From a virus, in the IMG/VR virus record IMGVR_UViG_3300021425_000032, positions 1 to 64,000 of that record: a stretch of DNA of 64,000 bases. One strand, 5' to 3'. Under the pieces are notes generated by a model, which was given only the letters and a program-made list of their open reading frames with translations, had not been told where the DNA came from and ran no database searches. The stretch's first letter is position 1, and every line of letters begins with the position of its first letter. Of the stretch, positions 34,036 through 42,836 are shown piece after piece. The translations under genes were made by a program, and so were the position numbers.

Positions 34036-34812
34036 ATGGAACGCATTGTATTAGTCACTGGTGGCTTCGACCCACTACACTCCGGGCATATAGCCTATTT
34101 TAAAGAAGCAAAAAAACTTGGCACTAAACTAATTGTTGGTGTTAATTCAGACGACTGGCTTACACGTAAAAAAGGTAGACCATTTATGCCTTGGGAAGAA
34201 CGTGCAACAATAATTCAAGAACTATCTATTGTAGATGAAGTTATAAGTTTTGACGACACTGACAATTCTGCTAATAATGCAATATACAAGTGTCTTGCAA
34301 AATATAAAGATACAAAAATATGTTTTGCTAACGGCGGAGACAGGACAGATTTCACAACGCCTGAATACAAAATTTACGGAAAAACTCCGTGGGTAGATTT
34401 TGAATTTGGAGTTGGTGGCAAAGACAAAAAAAATTCTAGTAGTTGGATACTTGATGAATGGAAGAATCCAAAGACTATTAGAGAATGGGGTTGGTATAGA
34501 GTCTTAGACGATCAACCTGAAAAAGGATACAAGGTTAAAGAACTTGTAATACTTCCAGGCAAAAGTTTAAGTGATCAAAGACACAAATATAGATCAGAAA
34601 TGTGGTATGTGACACAAGGACAAGTTACTATGGCTATTCAAATAGAAGGTGATCCTCTTACTGGATTTGAATTGCCTGCATTAGTTAATGGTTATAATAT
34701 AGGATCAAATATATGGCACAAAGCAATAAACAATCAAGATGTGCCAGCACATGTCATTGAAGTACAATTTGGTGAAAAGTGTGTTGAAGAAGATATAGAA
34801 AGAAGAGATTAA
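34036..34812 (+). CDS. Cytidylyltransferase-like / mannose-isomerase-type cupin fusion
   Basis: A 258-residue fusion. Residues 1-135 are a nucleotidyltransferase of the RfaE/TagD type: GGFDPLHSGHIAYFKEAKKLG (HxGH), KLIVGVNSDDWL, WEERATIIQEL and NGGDRTD. Residues 155-258 match the C-terminal cupin of GDP-mannose pyrophosphorylase/phosphomannose isomerase: WGWYRVLDDQPEKGYKVKEL, GKSLSDQRHKYRSEMWYVTQG, HVIEVQFGEKCVEEDIERRD. It would activate a sugar or sugar-alcohol phosphate with a nucleotide and possibly isomerise or bind its partner sugar. The combination is unusual; the exact product is unknown. Confidence 0.8.
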   Translation: MERIVLVTGGFDPLHSGHIAYFKEAKKLGTKLIVGVNSDDWLTRKKGRPFMPWEERATIIQELSIVDEVISFDDTDNSANNAIYKCLAKYKDTKICFANGGDRTDFTTPEYKIYGKTPWVDFEFGVGGKDKKNSSSWILDEWKNPKTIREWGWYRVLDDQPEKGYKVKELVILPGKSLSDQRHKYRSEMWYVTQGQVTMAIQIEGDPLTGFELPALVNGYNIGSNIWHKAINNQDVPAHVIEVQFGEKCVEEDIERRD

Positions 34813-35483
34813 TGAAAGTTTTTATAGGTTATGAACCAAGAGAAGATATTGCATATCAAGTATGTAAGCACAGTATACTAAAACGTCAACCAAATGCTCA
34901 AGTAGCACCCTTAATACAAAAAGAACTTAGACAAACAGGATGGTACAAGCGTCCTGCTGATGCACTTGCTAGTACTGAATTTACATTTACACGTTTTCTA
35001 GTACCAGAGCTAGCCAACTTTAAAGGCTGGGCTGTGTTTATGGATTGTGACATGATACTTACAACAGACATTAAAGAATTATTTGATCAAGCAGACGACC
35101 AGTATGCTGTAATGTGTGTAAAACACGACTACACACCTAGAGAAGGTATTAAGATGGACGGCCAAAAGCAAACTATCTATCCTCGCAAGAACTGGTCAAG
35201 TGTTGTATTATGGAACTGTGGACATCCTAGTAATAGGAAAGTTACAACTGACTTAGTAAACGAAACAGAATTAAATGGTGCATATTTTCATAGATTTAGT
35301 TGGCTCGAAGACAAAGAGATTGGTGAATTAAATCATACATGGAACTATCTAGTTGGTGTATATGACGATATAGAAACACCCAAACTTATTCATTACACAG
35401 AAGGTGGACCGTGGTTTGAAAACTATAGAAACTGTGAGTTTAATGAATTATGGAAACAAGAACTTTATGATATGTTTAAGTAA
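34812..35483 (+). CDS. Glycosyltransferase (GT8-like)
   Basis: A 223-residue GT-A-fold enzyme. It opens with KVFIGYEPREDIAYQVCKHSI, has a metal-binding DxD in VFMDCDMILTTDIKEL, an NCGHPSNRKV acceptor-side segment and a late KLIHYTEGGPWFENY, the His-Gly-type motif of GT8. It starts within the previous stop (TAATG) and overlaps the next gene by 17 bases. Donor and acceptor unknown. Confidence 0.85.
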   Translation: MKVFIGYEPREDIAYQVCKHSILKRQPNAQVAPLIQKELRQTGWYKRPADALASTEFTFTRFLVPELANFKGWAVFMDCDMILTTDIKELFDQADDQYAVMCVKHDYTPREGIKMDGQKQTIYPRKNWSSVVLWNCGHPSNRKVTTDLVNETELNGAYFHRFSWLEDKEIGELNHTWNYLVGVYDDIETPKLIHYTEGGPWFENYRNCEFNELWKQELYDMFK

Positions 35484-36258
35484 AAATAAAACAGACGAAT
35501 ATGTAAACATGTACGCTAAAGGTGCAGGTTTGCCTATACATGATTACGATTACGAACATGAAGATAAAAAGGCACCAATACTAATACGTAGTCTAGCAAA
35601 GCGTAAACTTATCTGGAAATGCTTAGAAAACAAAAGAGACTTTTACTATATGGACAGCGGATACGTTGGCAATTACAAAAGTCCTATAAATCCTATGGGG
35701 TGGAAACTTTTTCACCGTATAGTAAAAAACGATCTACAACATAACGAAATAATTGAACGTCCTAGTGATAGATGGGAACAACTAGGAATAAAAATTGCAA
35801 AAAGAAAAAAGACAGGCAGGAACATTTTACTTGTTATGCCTAGTGAAAAGCCTTGTAAGTATTATGGTATAGATGCAGAAACATGGAAACGTGATACAAT
35901 AGACCAAATTAAAATGCACACAGATCGTCCTATTGTTATTAGAGAAAAACAACCAAGGCATGTGCGTTTACAAAAAACTATATACCAAGATTTAGATGAT
36001 GCTTATGCGTTAGTAACGTATCAGAGCATTGCGGCTGTAGAGAGTGTATTGTATGGCGTTCCAGCATTTACCCTTGCTCCTACAGCCGCAGACCCTGTTG
36101 CAAATAAGTATTTGTACAATTTAGAAAAACCAGAGCGATACGACAAAGAGTATATATACAGTTGGGCATGCCACCTAGCGTATGGTCAGTTTCATATCAA
36201 CGAAATGAAAAATGGAACAGCTCATAACATGATAATGGAGGAACTTTATGGCAATTAA
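35467..36258 (+). CDS. Phage glycan enzyme family, paralogue 1
   Basis: A 263-residue protein read from ATG 35467. It belongs with three other genes here (37162, 38073, 42837): all share a central HTDRPIVIRxKxPR-like motif, then D-L-x-x-A-Y-A-x-V-T-Y-Q/N-S-x-x-x-V-E-S/A-V-x-x-G-V/I-P. This layout resembles GT-B-type capsule polysaccharide transferases, with the second motif as the donor-binding C-terminal Rossmann part. Biochemical role unknown; glycan assembly is inferred from neighbours. Confidence 0.65.
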   Translation: MICLSKNKTDEYVNMYAKGAGLPIHDYDYEHEDKKAPILIRSLAKRKLIWKCLENKRDFYYMDSGYVGNYKSPINPMGWKLFHRIVKNDLQHNEIIERPSDRWEQLGIKIAKRKKTGRNILLVMPSEKPCKYYGIDAETWKRDTIDQIKMHTDRPIVIREKQPRHVRLQKTIYQDLDDAYALVTYQSIAAVESVLYGVPAFTLAPTAADPVANKYLYNLEKPERYDKEYIYSWACHLAYGQFHINEMKNGTAHNMIMEELYGN

Positions 36259-37165
36259 GTACGTAGTAGTTCATAGAGCTGATAAAAATAATATCGGTGA
36301 TATGTCGAGTAATCCGCTAAAGTATTACTTACCAGAACACGAATACCAAGTAGTAGATATATTAGATCTTGCAACAGCGAGCTATCCAAGTGATGTTCCA
36401 TTAATTGCAGGAGGCGGTGGCCTTATTGCAAATGAATTCTTAGGAAACGATTTACAGTATGCTCTTAATAACAGTGATCAAAACGCACTAATGACTCTAT
36501 GGAAAGAATCTTGGGACGTAGTAAACCACAACAATATACAAGCACGTGATGAATTTTTACGTAAATTACAGCCACTTATAAAAGAATATTTAGATAAATT
36601 AGACAACACTACAGCACCTCGTATTGTATGGGGAGCAGGACACAACCAAGATACTACCAAAAGAGTTAAACGTCCTGAGTGGCCAGACTGGTTAAGTAAT
36701 TTTGATTTAGTTGGTGTAAGAGATTATGGCCAACCTTTTGAATGGGTGCCTTGTGCAAGTTGTTTAGACACGGCATTTGATAAAACATATAGAATAAAAA
36801 ATGATATTATTTGGTATGAACACAAAAAACAATTAATAAAGTCTACACATTTTGGAAGCAAACCGATACCAAGATATGTTAATAGTGGTGCCAATATGGA
36901 GCAAACTATTGAACTACTAGGTAGTGCAAATACTATTATAACTAACAGTTACCACGGTGCATATTGGGGAACATTGCTAGGCAAAAAAGTAATTGTAGCA
37001 GGTCCTTGGAGTAGTAAATTCCATACGCTCAAACATAGAGTTACATTTATTAATCCTCAAGATAATTATGAATACTTGTTAGACAGTGTCCAAACATATC
37101 CTGAATCATTGCAAGAATGTAGAGACGCAAACAATAACCATTGGCAGAAGATACAGCAATTATGA
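36248..37165 (+). CDS. Polysaccharide pyruvyltransferase-like protein
   Basis: A 305-residue protein with features of the PS_pyruv_trans family: IAGGGGLIANEF near the start, VWGAGHN, LVGVRDYGQP followed by VPCASCLDT, and the C-terminal TNSYHGAYWGTLLGKKVIV. Members add ketal pyruvate to surface sugars or act as related GT-B glycosyltransferases. GGAGG lies before the ATG. It overlaps both neighbours in the glycan operon. Confidence 0.8.
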   Translation: MAIKYVVVHRADKNNIGDMSSNPLKYYLPEHEYQVVDILDLATASYPSDVPLIAGGGGLIANEFLGNDLQYALNNSDQNALMTLWKESWDVVNHNNIQARDEFLRKLQPLIKEYLDKLDNTTAPRIVWGAGHNQDTTKRVKRPEWPDWLSNFDLVGVRDYGQPFEWVPCASCLDTAFDKTYRIKNDIIWYEHKKQLIKSTHFGSKPIPRYVNSGANMEQTIELLGSANTIITNSYHGAYWGTLLGKKVIVAGPWSSKFHTLKHRVTFINPQDNYEYLLDSVQTYPESLQECRDANNNHWQKIQQL

Positions 37166-38076
37166 AGACAGTAGTAGGATATGCATTGGGTATACCAAAC
37201 CCACACAAGAACCCACATAAGGTAGATATACTAAAACGATATATCGACGGTGTACAAAAGCACGGTGACAAAGGTATATTACACTATGGTAATAATATAA
37301 TTGACAGTGATGTTAATCTAATACAAGGTTGGGTACATGCAGGTAGTCCTTCTAGCCCACATTTAGTTATACGTAAACGTGCTCATGAGCAAAACATAAA
37401 CAAAGGCAAACACAGTTTTATTGCTGACAGTAATCTTTTTAACTATGCTGTAGGCAAGATGCACAAAATGCAATACTTAAGATATAGCATGGATGGTGTA
37501 TTTCCTACAACAGGCAATTACTTTCATGATACTGTTAATCCAAAACGTTGGACACAAATACGCAAAGATTTGGGTATTAAAATGAAAGATTGGCGTCAAT
37601 CAGGAGTACATGTACTAATATGTACACAACGTAATGGCGGTTGGAGTATGGGCGGACTTGACGTTGTTAGTTGGTTAAAAGAAACGATCAAGGAAGTTAA
37701 AAAGCACACAGACCGTCCTATTGTTGTTAGAGGACATCCTGGTGACAAGCATGCACCTAAGTACCTTAAAAGCAAAGATTGGCAAGTAAGTACAGCACCT
37801 AGTTTAACACAAGACTTACTTAATGCACACTGTACTATAACGTATAACAGTAGTCCTAGTGTTGCAAGTGCTATTGAAGGTATACCTACATATGTTACAG
37901 ACCCTAATCCTAAAATTAGTCAAGCATATGCTGTTGCAAACACAGACTTGTCTACAATAGAAACTCCGCAAACCTTTGAGAGGCAAGAATGGATAGAAAA
38001 ACTTGCTATGTGTCATTGGAACTTTGATGAGCTAAGTTCAGGAGAAGCATGGGCTCACATGAGAGATTACGTATGA
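37162..38076 (+). CDS. Phage glycan enzyme family, paralogue 2
   Basis: A 304-residue protein from ATG 37162, which overlaps the previous stop (ATGA). Contains KKHTDRPIVVRGHPGDKHAP and LLNAHCTITYNSSPSVASAIEGIPTYV, the family motifs shared with 35467, 38073 and 42837. VHVLICTQRNGGW is the beta strand ahead of the second Rossmann domain. The order fits a GT-B or capsule-transferase fold. Function unknown beyond probable glycan work. Confidence 0.65.
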   Translation: MKTVVGYALGIPNPHKNPHKVDILKRYIDGVQKHGDKGILHYGNNIIDSDVNLIQGWVHAGSPSSPHLVIRKRAHEQNINKGKHSFIADSNLFNYAVGKMHKMQYLRYSMDGVFPTTGNYFHDTVNPKRWTQIRKDLGIKMKDWRQSGVHVLICTQRNGGWSMGGLDVVSWLKETIKEVKKHTDRPIVVRGHPGDKHAPKYLKSKDWQVSTAPSLTQDLLNAHCTITYNSSPSVASAIEGIPTYVTDPNPKISQAYAVANTDLSTIETPQTFERQEWIEKLAMCHWNFDELSSGEAWAHMRDYV

Positions 38077-39023
38077 TAACAATGGTAGGGTTTCCTCCTC
38101 CTGCATCAAAGCCTTATTTTCATTGGGCAAAAGGTATGGAAAGAGTTGGTGACAAATATATCGTAAGTGATGATTTAGAAAGCAATATTGTACGTGATGC
38201 TGATGCTTTTTATCAAACAAATGAGCTAAAACCAAAATTCTTACACGGCGGCAGAGCTGATTGGCATGGCAAGTATCTGCTACATATACAGCAAGCAAAC
38301 AAGCCTTACATAGTTAGTGAAAGCGAACCGTTTCGCGAATGTCCTGGCTGGTTACGGTTTGGTTGGAATAGTTATCGTTGGTGCGATGCTAACTGGAATA
38401 ACGAGAATGTAGGACCAGAAAGATGGAATAGGTTTGAAAGTCTAACAGGATTAAAATTTACCGATTGGCACAGTCCGGGCAACAACATATTAATAATGGG
38501 ACAAAAAGAAGGCGACAGTAGTTTAGTAAATATATACAAAGCAGGGTATACAAGTGTATATGACTACATTGCAGATCAGTGCAGAGTTATTAGACGCTTT
38601 ACAGATCGTCCTATAGTTATTAGACCACATCCTCGTAACTTAGACAGAGGTGCAAAACTTGTCACCAAGTTACTTAAAGAATTGGATCTTAAAGATGTAT
38701 CAATGAGTCCTAACTTAACAAGAGGTGGATCACAGGGCGGCGAAGGATTAGATAAAGATTTAAAAAACGCTTATTGTGTTGTTACATATAACAGTCTAAG
38801 TGGTGTAGAAGCTGTAGTAAGAGGCATTCCAGTATTTGCATTAGATGGCGGAAGTATGGCATGGCCTGTAGCACACAAAGAATTATCTGAAATAGAAAAT
38901 TTAAATTACGACATAGATTTGCAAGATTGGAAAAATAAAATTGCATATTCAATGTGGAATAAACAAGACGTACAAACAGGTGAGTGTTGGTCTCATTTGA
39001 AGCAAGTATACTTTAAGGATTAA
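38073..39023 (+). CDS. Phage glycan enzyme family, paralogue 3
   Basis: A 316-residue protein from ATG 38073 (ATGA overlap with the previous stop). Family motifs are RRFTDRPIVIRPHPRN and LKNAYCVVTYNSLSGVEAVVRGIPVFALD. It is the closest of the four to 37162 in layout (both keep NPxRW/GPERW before the central NNILIMGQK strand), suggesting tandem duplication. Function unknown beyond probable glycan work. Confidence 0.65.
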   Translation: MITMVGFPPPASKPYFHWAKGMERVGDKYIVSDDLESNIVRDADAFYQTNELKPKFLHGGRADWHGKYLLHIQQANKPYIVSESEPFRECPGWLRFGWNSYRWCDANWNNENVGPERWNRFESLTGLKFTDWHSPGNNILIMGQKEGDSSLVNIYKAGYTSVYDYIADQCRVIRRFTDRPIVIRPHPRNLDRGAKLVTKLLKELDLKDVSMSPNLTRGGSQGGEGLDKDLKNAYCVVTYNSLSGVEAVVRGIPVFALDGGSMAWPVAHKELSEIENLNYDIDLQDWKNKIAYSMWNKQDVQTGECWSHLKQVYFKD

Positions 39024-39025
39024 GA

Positions 39026-39709
39026 ATGTTAAGAGAAATTTTTACTAGACTAACTAAAAGATGTGATAAGTTTGAACACTACTTTCCGTTATATGAAAAA
39101 CATTTTAACAAGTACATAGGTAAAAGTCCACGCATACTAGAGATAGGTGTACGCGGCGGCGGAAGTTTACAGATGTGGCAAAAATACTTTGGTGAAGGTA
39201 CATATGTACACGGTATTGACATAGATGCAAAATGCAAAGCACACGAAGACATAGACAATAATATACATGTTACAATAGGTGATGCTACTGATCCTGTGTT
39301 TGTTGAAAGAGAAATTAGAGCGCAGGACATTAGAAACTTTGATATTATTATTGACGACGGAAGTCACGAAAACCCAGATCAAATAACAACATTAAAATTA
39401 TTTTACGGATTATTAAAGTCTGAAGGTGTATATTGGTGCGAAGATACTCACACTAGTTATTATCCAAACAGAGAAGATGGCGGCTATGGCAATCCAAAAA
39501 GTTTTACAAGTTATGTTAAAAATGTAGTAGACGTACTAAGTCATCATCATACAAGTCATGCTATAGGACATGGACCTATAGATGGACCACATGTACCAAA
39601 AAAGTTTGTAAAACCATTTAACGATATACAAGGCGTAAGTTTTTATGACAGTGTAATTGTAATTGACAAAGGACCAAGATTGAATTTTAAACGGATTGTT
39701 AAAAAATGA
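39026..39709 (+). CDS. Class I SAM methyltransferase
   Basis: A 227-residue methyltransferase: motif I ILEIGVRGGGSLQMW, YVHGIDIDAKC (motif II), FDIIIDDGSHENPDQ (motif IV with metal-type acidic residues) and EGVYWCEDTHTSY. The pattern resembles macrocin or rhamnosyl O-methyltransferases (MycE/MycF-like) that need Mg2+ and act on sugar hydroxyls, fitting the glycan island. Starts two bases after the previous stop and overlaps the next ATG. Confidence 0.85.
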   Translation: MLREIFTRLTKRCDKFEHYFPLYEKHFNKYIGKSPRILEIGVRGGGSLQMWQKYFGEGTYVHGIDIDAKCKAHEDIDNNIHVTIGDATDPVFVEREIRAQDIRNFDIIIDDGSHENPDQITTLKLFYGLLKSEGVYWCEDTHTSYYPNREDGGYGNPKSFTSYVKNVVDVLSHHHTSHAIGHGPIDGPHVPKKFVKPFNDIQGVSFYDSVIVIDKGPRLNFKRIVKK

Positions 39710-40932
39710 ATTCATGGGATGTCTTTGATACATTGATTGGAAGATTACATTTCCATCCACACTCTATTTTTGACGAAGTAGGTAGTCGAATAGGTGATGC
39801 AAGTTTTAAAGACAAACGTATATCTGCATGGAAACAAGTTAAGAAAACATGCATCGATAAAACGTATAATGAAATATATGATATACTATCTGAGTACGAT
39901 CCGCAAGTAGAACTAGACGTAGAATTTGAACATAATTTTCCTATATATGAAAATATTATGAAGGTTAAAGACGGAGATCTATTGATAAGTGATATGTACT
40001 TGCCAGCAGACTTCATAATGAAAATGTTACGTAATGCTGGATTAACAGCAGATGTAAAGATAGTTGTTACAGCAGACGGCAAGAAAAAAGGTTGGATTTG
40101 GGATAGTATAAATGAAAACTATAATATAGATAATCACTACGGAGACAATGAAAAAAGTGATGTTAAGTCTGCACAAGAACACGGCATAAATGGTGTACTG
40201 TATACAGGTTACAAACTTAACGATATAGAAAACTTTGTTTACAAGTACGATAGACAACTTGCATGTTGGATGCGTAGTACAAGATTAATGTGTCCTTATA
40301 ACGAAGAAAAACATATTAAATTTTGGAATGATCAAGCAAATATTAACTTACCTGTACTAGCATTAGCAACATTAAAATTACCTGATACGCCTATTGCTTT
40401 TACATATAGAGATTGTTACAACTGGCAAAAGATATATGAAGCAATGACTGGTAAGCAAGGTTACAGACTAGATGTATCACGTAAAATGTATCTTACACCA
40501 AACGAACACTTTGCAAAGTATATGGAGTTTGTTAAAGACATAGGTGCAACTATTGTAGACATGCAAGGCAAAGGTCGTAGCATACAAAGTTTTTATAATG
40601 GTAATCCTCCAAACACAATGTACATAGGAGGAAGACCTCCGCCATATGTAACACGTTTAGTAGACTATCAAACAAAAAGTATGGAAAAGCATAACTGTTT
40701 TGAAGAAGGTCCTATAATTGATTGGGATGAAAACGGTCCTATAAGAGGCAATAACGATCATCCTGCTGACGTAGCAGATATACATAAAAAAGCAGGACAA
40801 GCTGCAATCCGTTATATAAAACATTTTAATTTTAAAAATAGTACACACTTATTAACTGAATTAGTTAAGTTATATGATACACATAATTTTACTAATAAGA
40901 ATGTTAAATGGGAAAAATATAACGGTGCATAA
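39706..40932 (+). CDS. HAD-like hydrolase with C-terminal extension
   Basis: A 408-residue protein. Residues 1-200 fit a haloacid dehalogenase-like fold: SWDVFDTLIGR (motif I, first Asp as nucleophile), LLISDMYLPADF (motif II region) and HYGDNEKSDVKSAQEHGI (motif IV). Residues 200-400 lack a family I know but contain FAKYMEFVKDIGATIVDMQGKGRS and GGRPPPYVTR. HAD proteins of this type sit in capsule loci with similar long C-termini. It probably dephosphorylates a sugar phosphate or nucleotide-sugar intermediate (inference). Confidence 0.75.
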   Translation: MNSWDVFDTLIGRLHFHPHSIFDEVGSRIGDASFKDKRISAWKQVKKTCIDKTYNEIYDILSEYDPQVELDVEFEHNFPIYENIMKVKDGDLLISDMYLPADFIMKMLRNAGLTADVKIVVTADGKKKGWIWDSINENYNIDNHYGDNEKSDVKSAQEHGINGVLYTGYKLNDIENFVYKYDRQLACWMRSTRLMCPYNEEKHIKFWNDQANINLPVLALATLKLPDTPIAFTYRDCYNWQKIYEAMTGKQGYRLDVSRKMYLTPNEHFAKYMEFVKDIGATIVDMQGKGRSIQSFYNGNPPNTMYIGGRPPPYVTRLVDYQTKSMEKHNCFEEGPIIDWDENGPIRGNNDHPADVADIHKKAGQAAIRYIKHFNFKNSTHLLTELVKLYDTHNFTNKNVKWEKYNGA

Positions 40933-41443
40933 TGTTACAAAGTATAGATTGAATAAAGACTTCTGGGCAGATGAAGTAGAATGTTATCGTAGATTAAAGT
41001 CATGCGATAATGTTCCTAACCTTGTAAGTGCTGACGAAAAAAATTTATCTATAACAACAACATATGCAGGCACAAGTTTGTTTATACTTACAGCGGTGCA
41101 AAAAAGACAAGGTCGTAAACTAAGGATACAAAACCCATTAGAACAAATAATAAACTTTATCGACGAATGTAAGGAACAAAATATTGTACATTTAGATTGC
41201 CATCCGGGTAATATATTACTAGACAAAGGTAAATTATCAATAATAGATTTTGAAAAAGTTGCATTAGACGGCAAAGTAAAAACAAAAAAGATGCAAAAGA
41301 AATATGATAAATTTATGTCCAAAGGCGGATGGGACTGGATAATAAATAGATATACAAAGTATTTTGAAACCTTTGACAACTACATTTGGTTTAACGAAGA
41401 AATACTTCAAAAAGGAATTAGGAAATATGGCCAAACATTATAG
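40901..41443 (+). CDS. Small-molecule or LPS-type kinase-like protein
   Basis: About 180 residues. The C-terminal lobe has IVHLDCHPGNILL (HxDxxxxN catalytic loop) and LSIIDFEK (metal-binding DFE), as in aminoglycoside, choline and lipopolysaccharide core kinases. The N-lobe is short: the Gly-rich loop and Lys are unclear, so activity is uncertain. The start may be ATG 40901, overlapping the HAD gene, or GTG 40925. A sugar or lipid A-core substrate is inferred. Confidence 0.7.
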   Translation: MLNGKNITVHNVTKYRLNKDFWADEVECYRRLKSCDNVPNLVSADEKNLSITTTYAGTSLFILTAVQKRQGRKLRIQNPLEQIINFIDECKEQNIVHLDCHPGNILLDKGKLSIIDFEKVALDGKVKTKKMQKKYDKFMSKGGWDWIINRYTKYFETFDNYIWFNEEILQKGIRKYGQTL

Positions 41444-41969
41444 TAAGTTTACAAACAATTACACTAAGATTTATTACAAAGGCAATTTAATATCAGACGG
41501 CTCGCGTGATCCTTTAGAACGTATTCAAGCAATGCCGATTGACTTTGAAGGTAAGACTGTATTAGATTTAGGTTGTAATTGCGGTGGCACATTATTTGCT
41601 GTAGCAGACAAAATTGCAAGAGGGTGGGGTAATGATATTAATCCTCATGCTACAGAATTTGCAAACAAATTAGCAAAAGAAAATAATATTGACAATGTTA
41701 GTTTTAGTGTTGCTGATTTAAATAATTGGCAAGAATATAATTTACCTAAAACAGATATATTATTTGCACTAGCAATAGCAAAATGGGTTCCTACATGGAA
41801 AGATATTATAGAGTTTCTTGATCCAAAAACTTGTGTGTTTGAAGCACACGGCAAAGGTAGTATGGTACCAGATCAAATTGCATGGCTTAACAATCATTTT
41901 AAAAATGTAGAATTAATTCTTGATGGTTACGAAGCAGGCAAACGTAAACTTTATCTTTGTACCCAATAA
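41427..41969 (+). CDS. Class I SAM methyltransferase
   Basis: A 180-residue methyltransferase. VLDLGCNCGGTLFAVA is motif I, GWGNDINPHATEFAN motif II, VSFSVADL motif III, and TDILFALAIAKWVP motif IV. Start ATG 41427 has AGGAA upstream and overlaps the kinase-like gene by 17 bases. The substrate is unknown. It converges with the minus-strand glycosyltransferase, overlapping by 19 bases. Confidence 0.82.
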   Translation: MAKHYSKFTNNYTKIYYKGNLISDGSRDPLERIQAMPIDFEGKTVLDLGCNCGGTLFAVADKIARGWGNDINPHATEFANKLAKENNIDNVSFSVADLNNWQEYNLPKTDILFALAIAKWVPTWKDIIEFLDPKTCVFEAHGKGSMVPDQIAWLNNHFKNVELILDGYEAGKRKLYLCTQ

Positions 41970-42796
41970 TCTTCTTTACGATTAACCATTATATCTGAAC
42001 GTAAACTTTTACCAGCATTCTTACGATTGCCCTTCATATGGTCCATCCATTTACCTAACTCTGTATTAATTAATGGATGTCCGCCACCGCCACTTTTTGC
42101 TTCACGTAAATACATTTCTGCACTGTAGTCGTGACTAGGAAAGTCTCTGTATTTCTTAAGCACTTCGCCAAATATATAACTGTCGTGCCACTCTGCTAGT
42201 GTAAACATACCATTATCTGCATCTTCATACATACGTTCAAATTCTTTTAAGAATTCATGACACACAGGATGGTTAAGATTTAATCCATAAAAGCCGCACT
42301 CTGGCCAAGTTTGTGATCCTTTACCTCTACCAACATATGTTATGTAATTGTTTTCTGGCAACAAGCGTTTAAAGTCTTTGTGTTTCCACGGACTATGTAT
42401 AAAGGTGTCTGCGTCCATCCATACAACCCATTTACCTAATCTACGCTCGCATGCATCAAATACAGCATATACTTTATTAGCAAAACGTACGGCGTCCCAC
42501 TTAAATGCTTTCTGCCAATCCTTGCGGCCATTACGTGCTAAGTGATTTGAAATGTCTCCGTTAGCATGTGGTACGTCTTTATATTTTTCTTTAAATGCAT
42601 TTAGTTTAGGTAACATTTCTTTTGCATCTAGTATTGTAATTTGTTCTGGATTTGGATTAGTAGGACTACAATTTTCTGCATACACAACTAACTTAACTTT
42701 GTGTTCAACATTTTCAGCAAAACTATCTATAAATCTTTGTCCATACAAACTTAGCCCAGGTTGATGAAAAGTTGTAACCACAGTTATATCATTCAT
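41951..42796 (-). CDS. Glycosyltransferase (GT-A type), minus strand
   Basis: A 281-residue enzyme with WMDADTFIHS, a clear DxD, a VTTFHQPGLSLYGQRFIDSF N-terminus, NLNHPVCHEFLKEFERM and a WHDSYIF base-type motif. It is the only minus-strand gene in the glycan island. A GTTAAATA element at 42834-42827 with AAAAGGAA before the ATG gives it its own late promoter. Orientation suggests separate capture. Donor unknown. Confidence 0.82.
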   Translation of the reverse strand: MNDITVVTTFHQPGLSLYGQRFIDSFAENVEHKVKLVVYAENCSPTNPNPEQITILDAKEMLPKLNAFKEKYKDVPHANGDISNHLARNGRKDWQKAFKWDAVRFANKVYAVFDACERRLGKWVVWMDADTFIHSPWKHKDFKRLLPENNYITYVGRGKGSQTWPECGFYGLNLNHPVCHEFLKEFERMYEDADNGMFTLAEWHDSYIFGEVLKKYRDFPSHDYSAEMYLREAKSGGGGHPLINTELGKWMDHMKGNRKNAGKSLRSDIMVNRKEDYWVQR

Positions 42797-42826
42797 GTAC
42801 GATTCCTTTTAAATACTTATATAGGA

Positions 42827-42834
42827 TATTTAAC
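42827..42834 (-). promoter_or_regulatory. Late promoter GTTAAATA, minus strand
   Basis: GTTAAATA on the minus strand with a 30-base leader containing AAGGAA before the glycosyltransferase ATG at 42796. Less close to consensus than the others. Confidence 0.4.
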
Positions 42835-42836
42835 CA

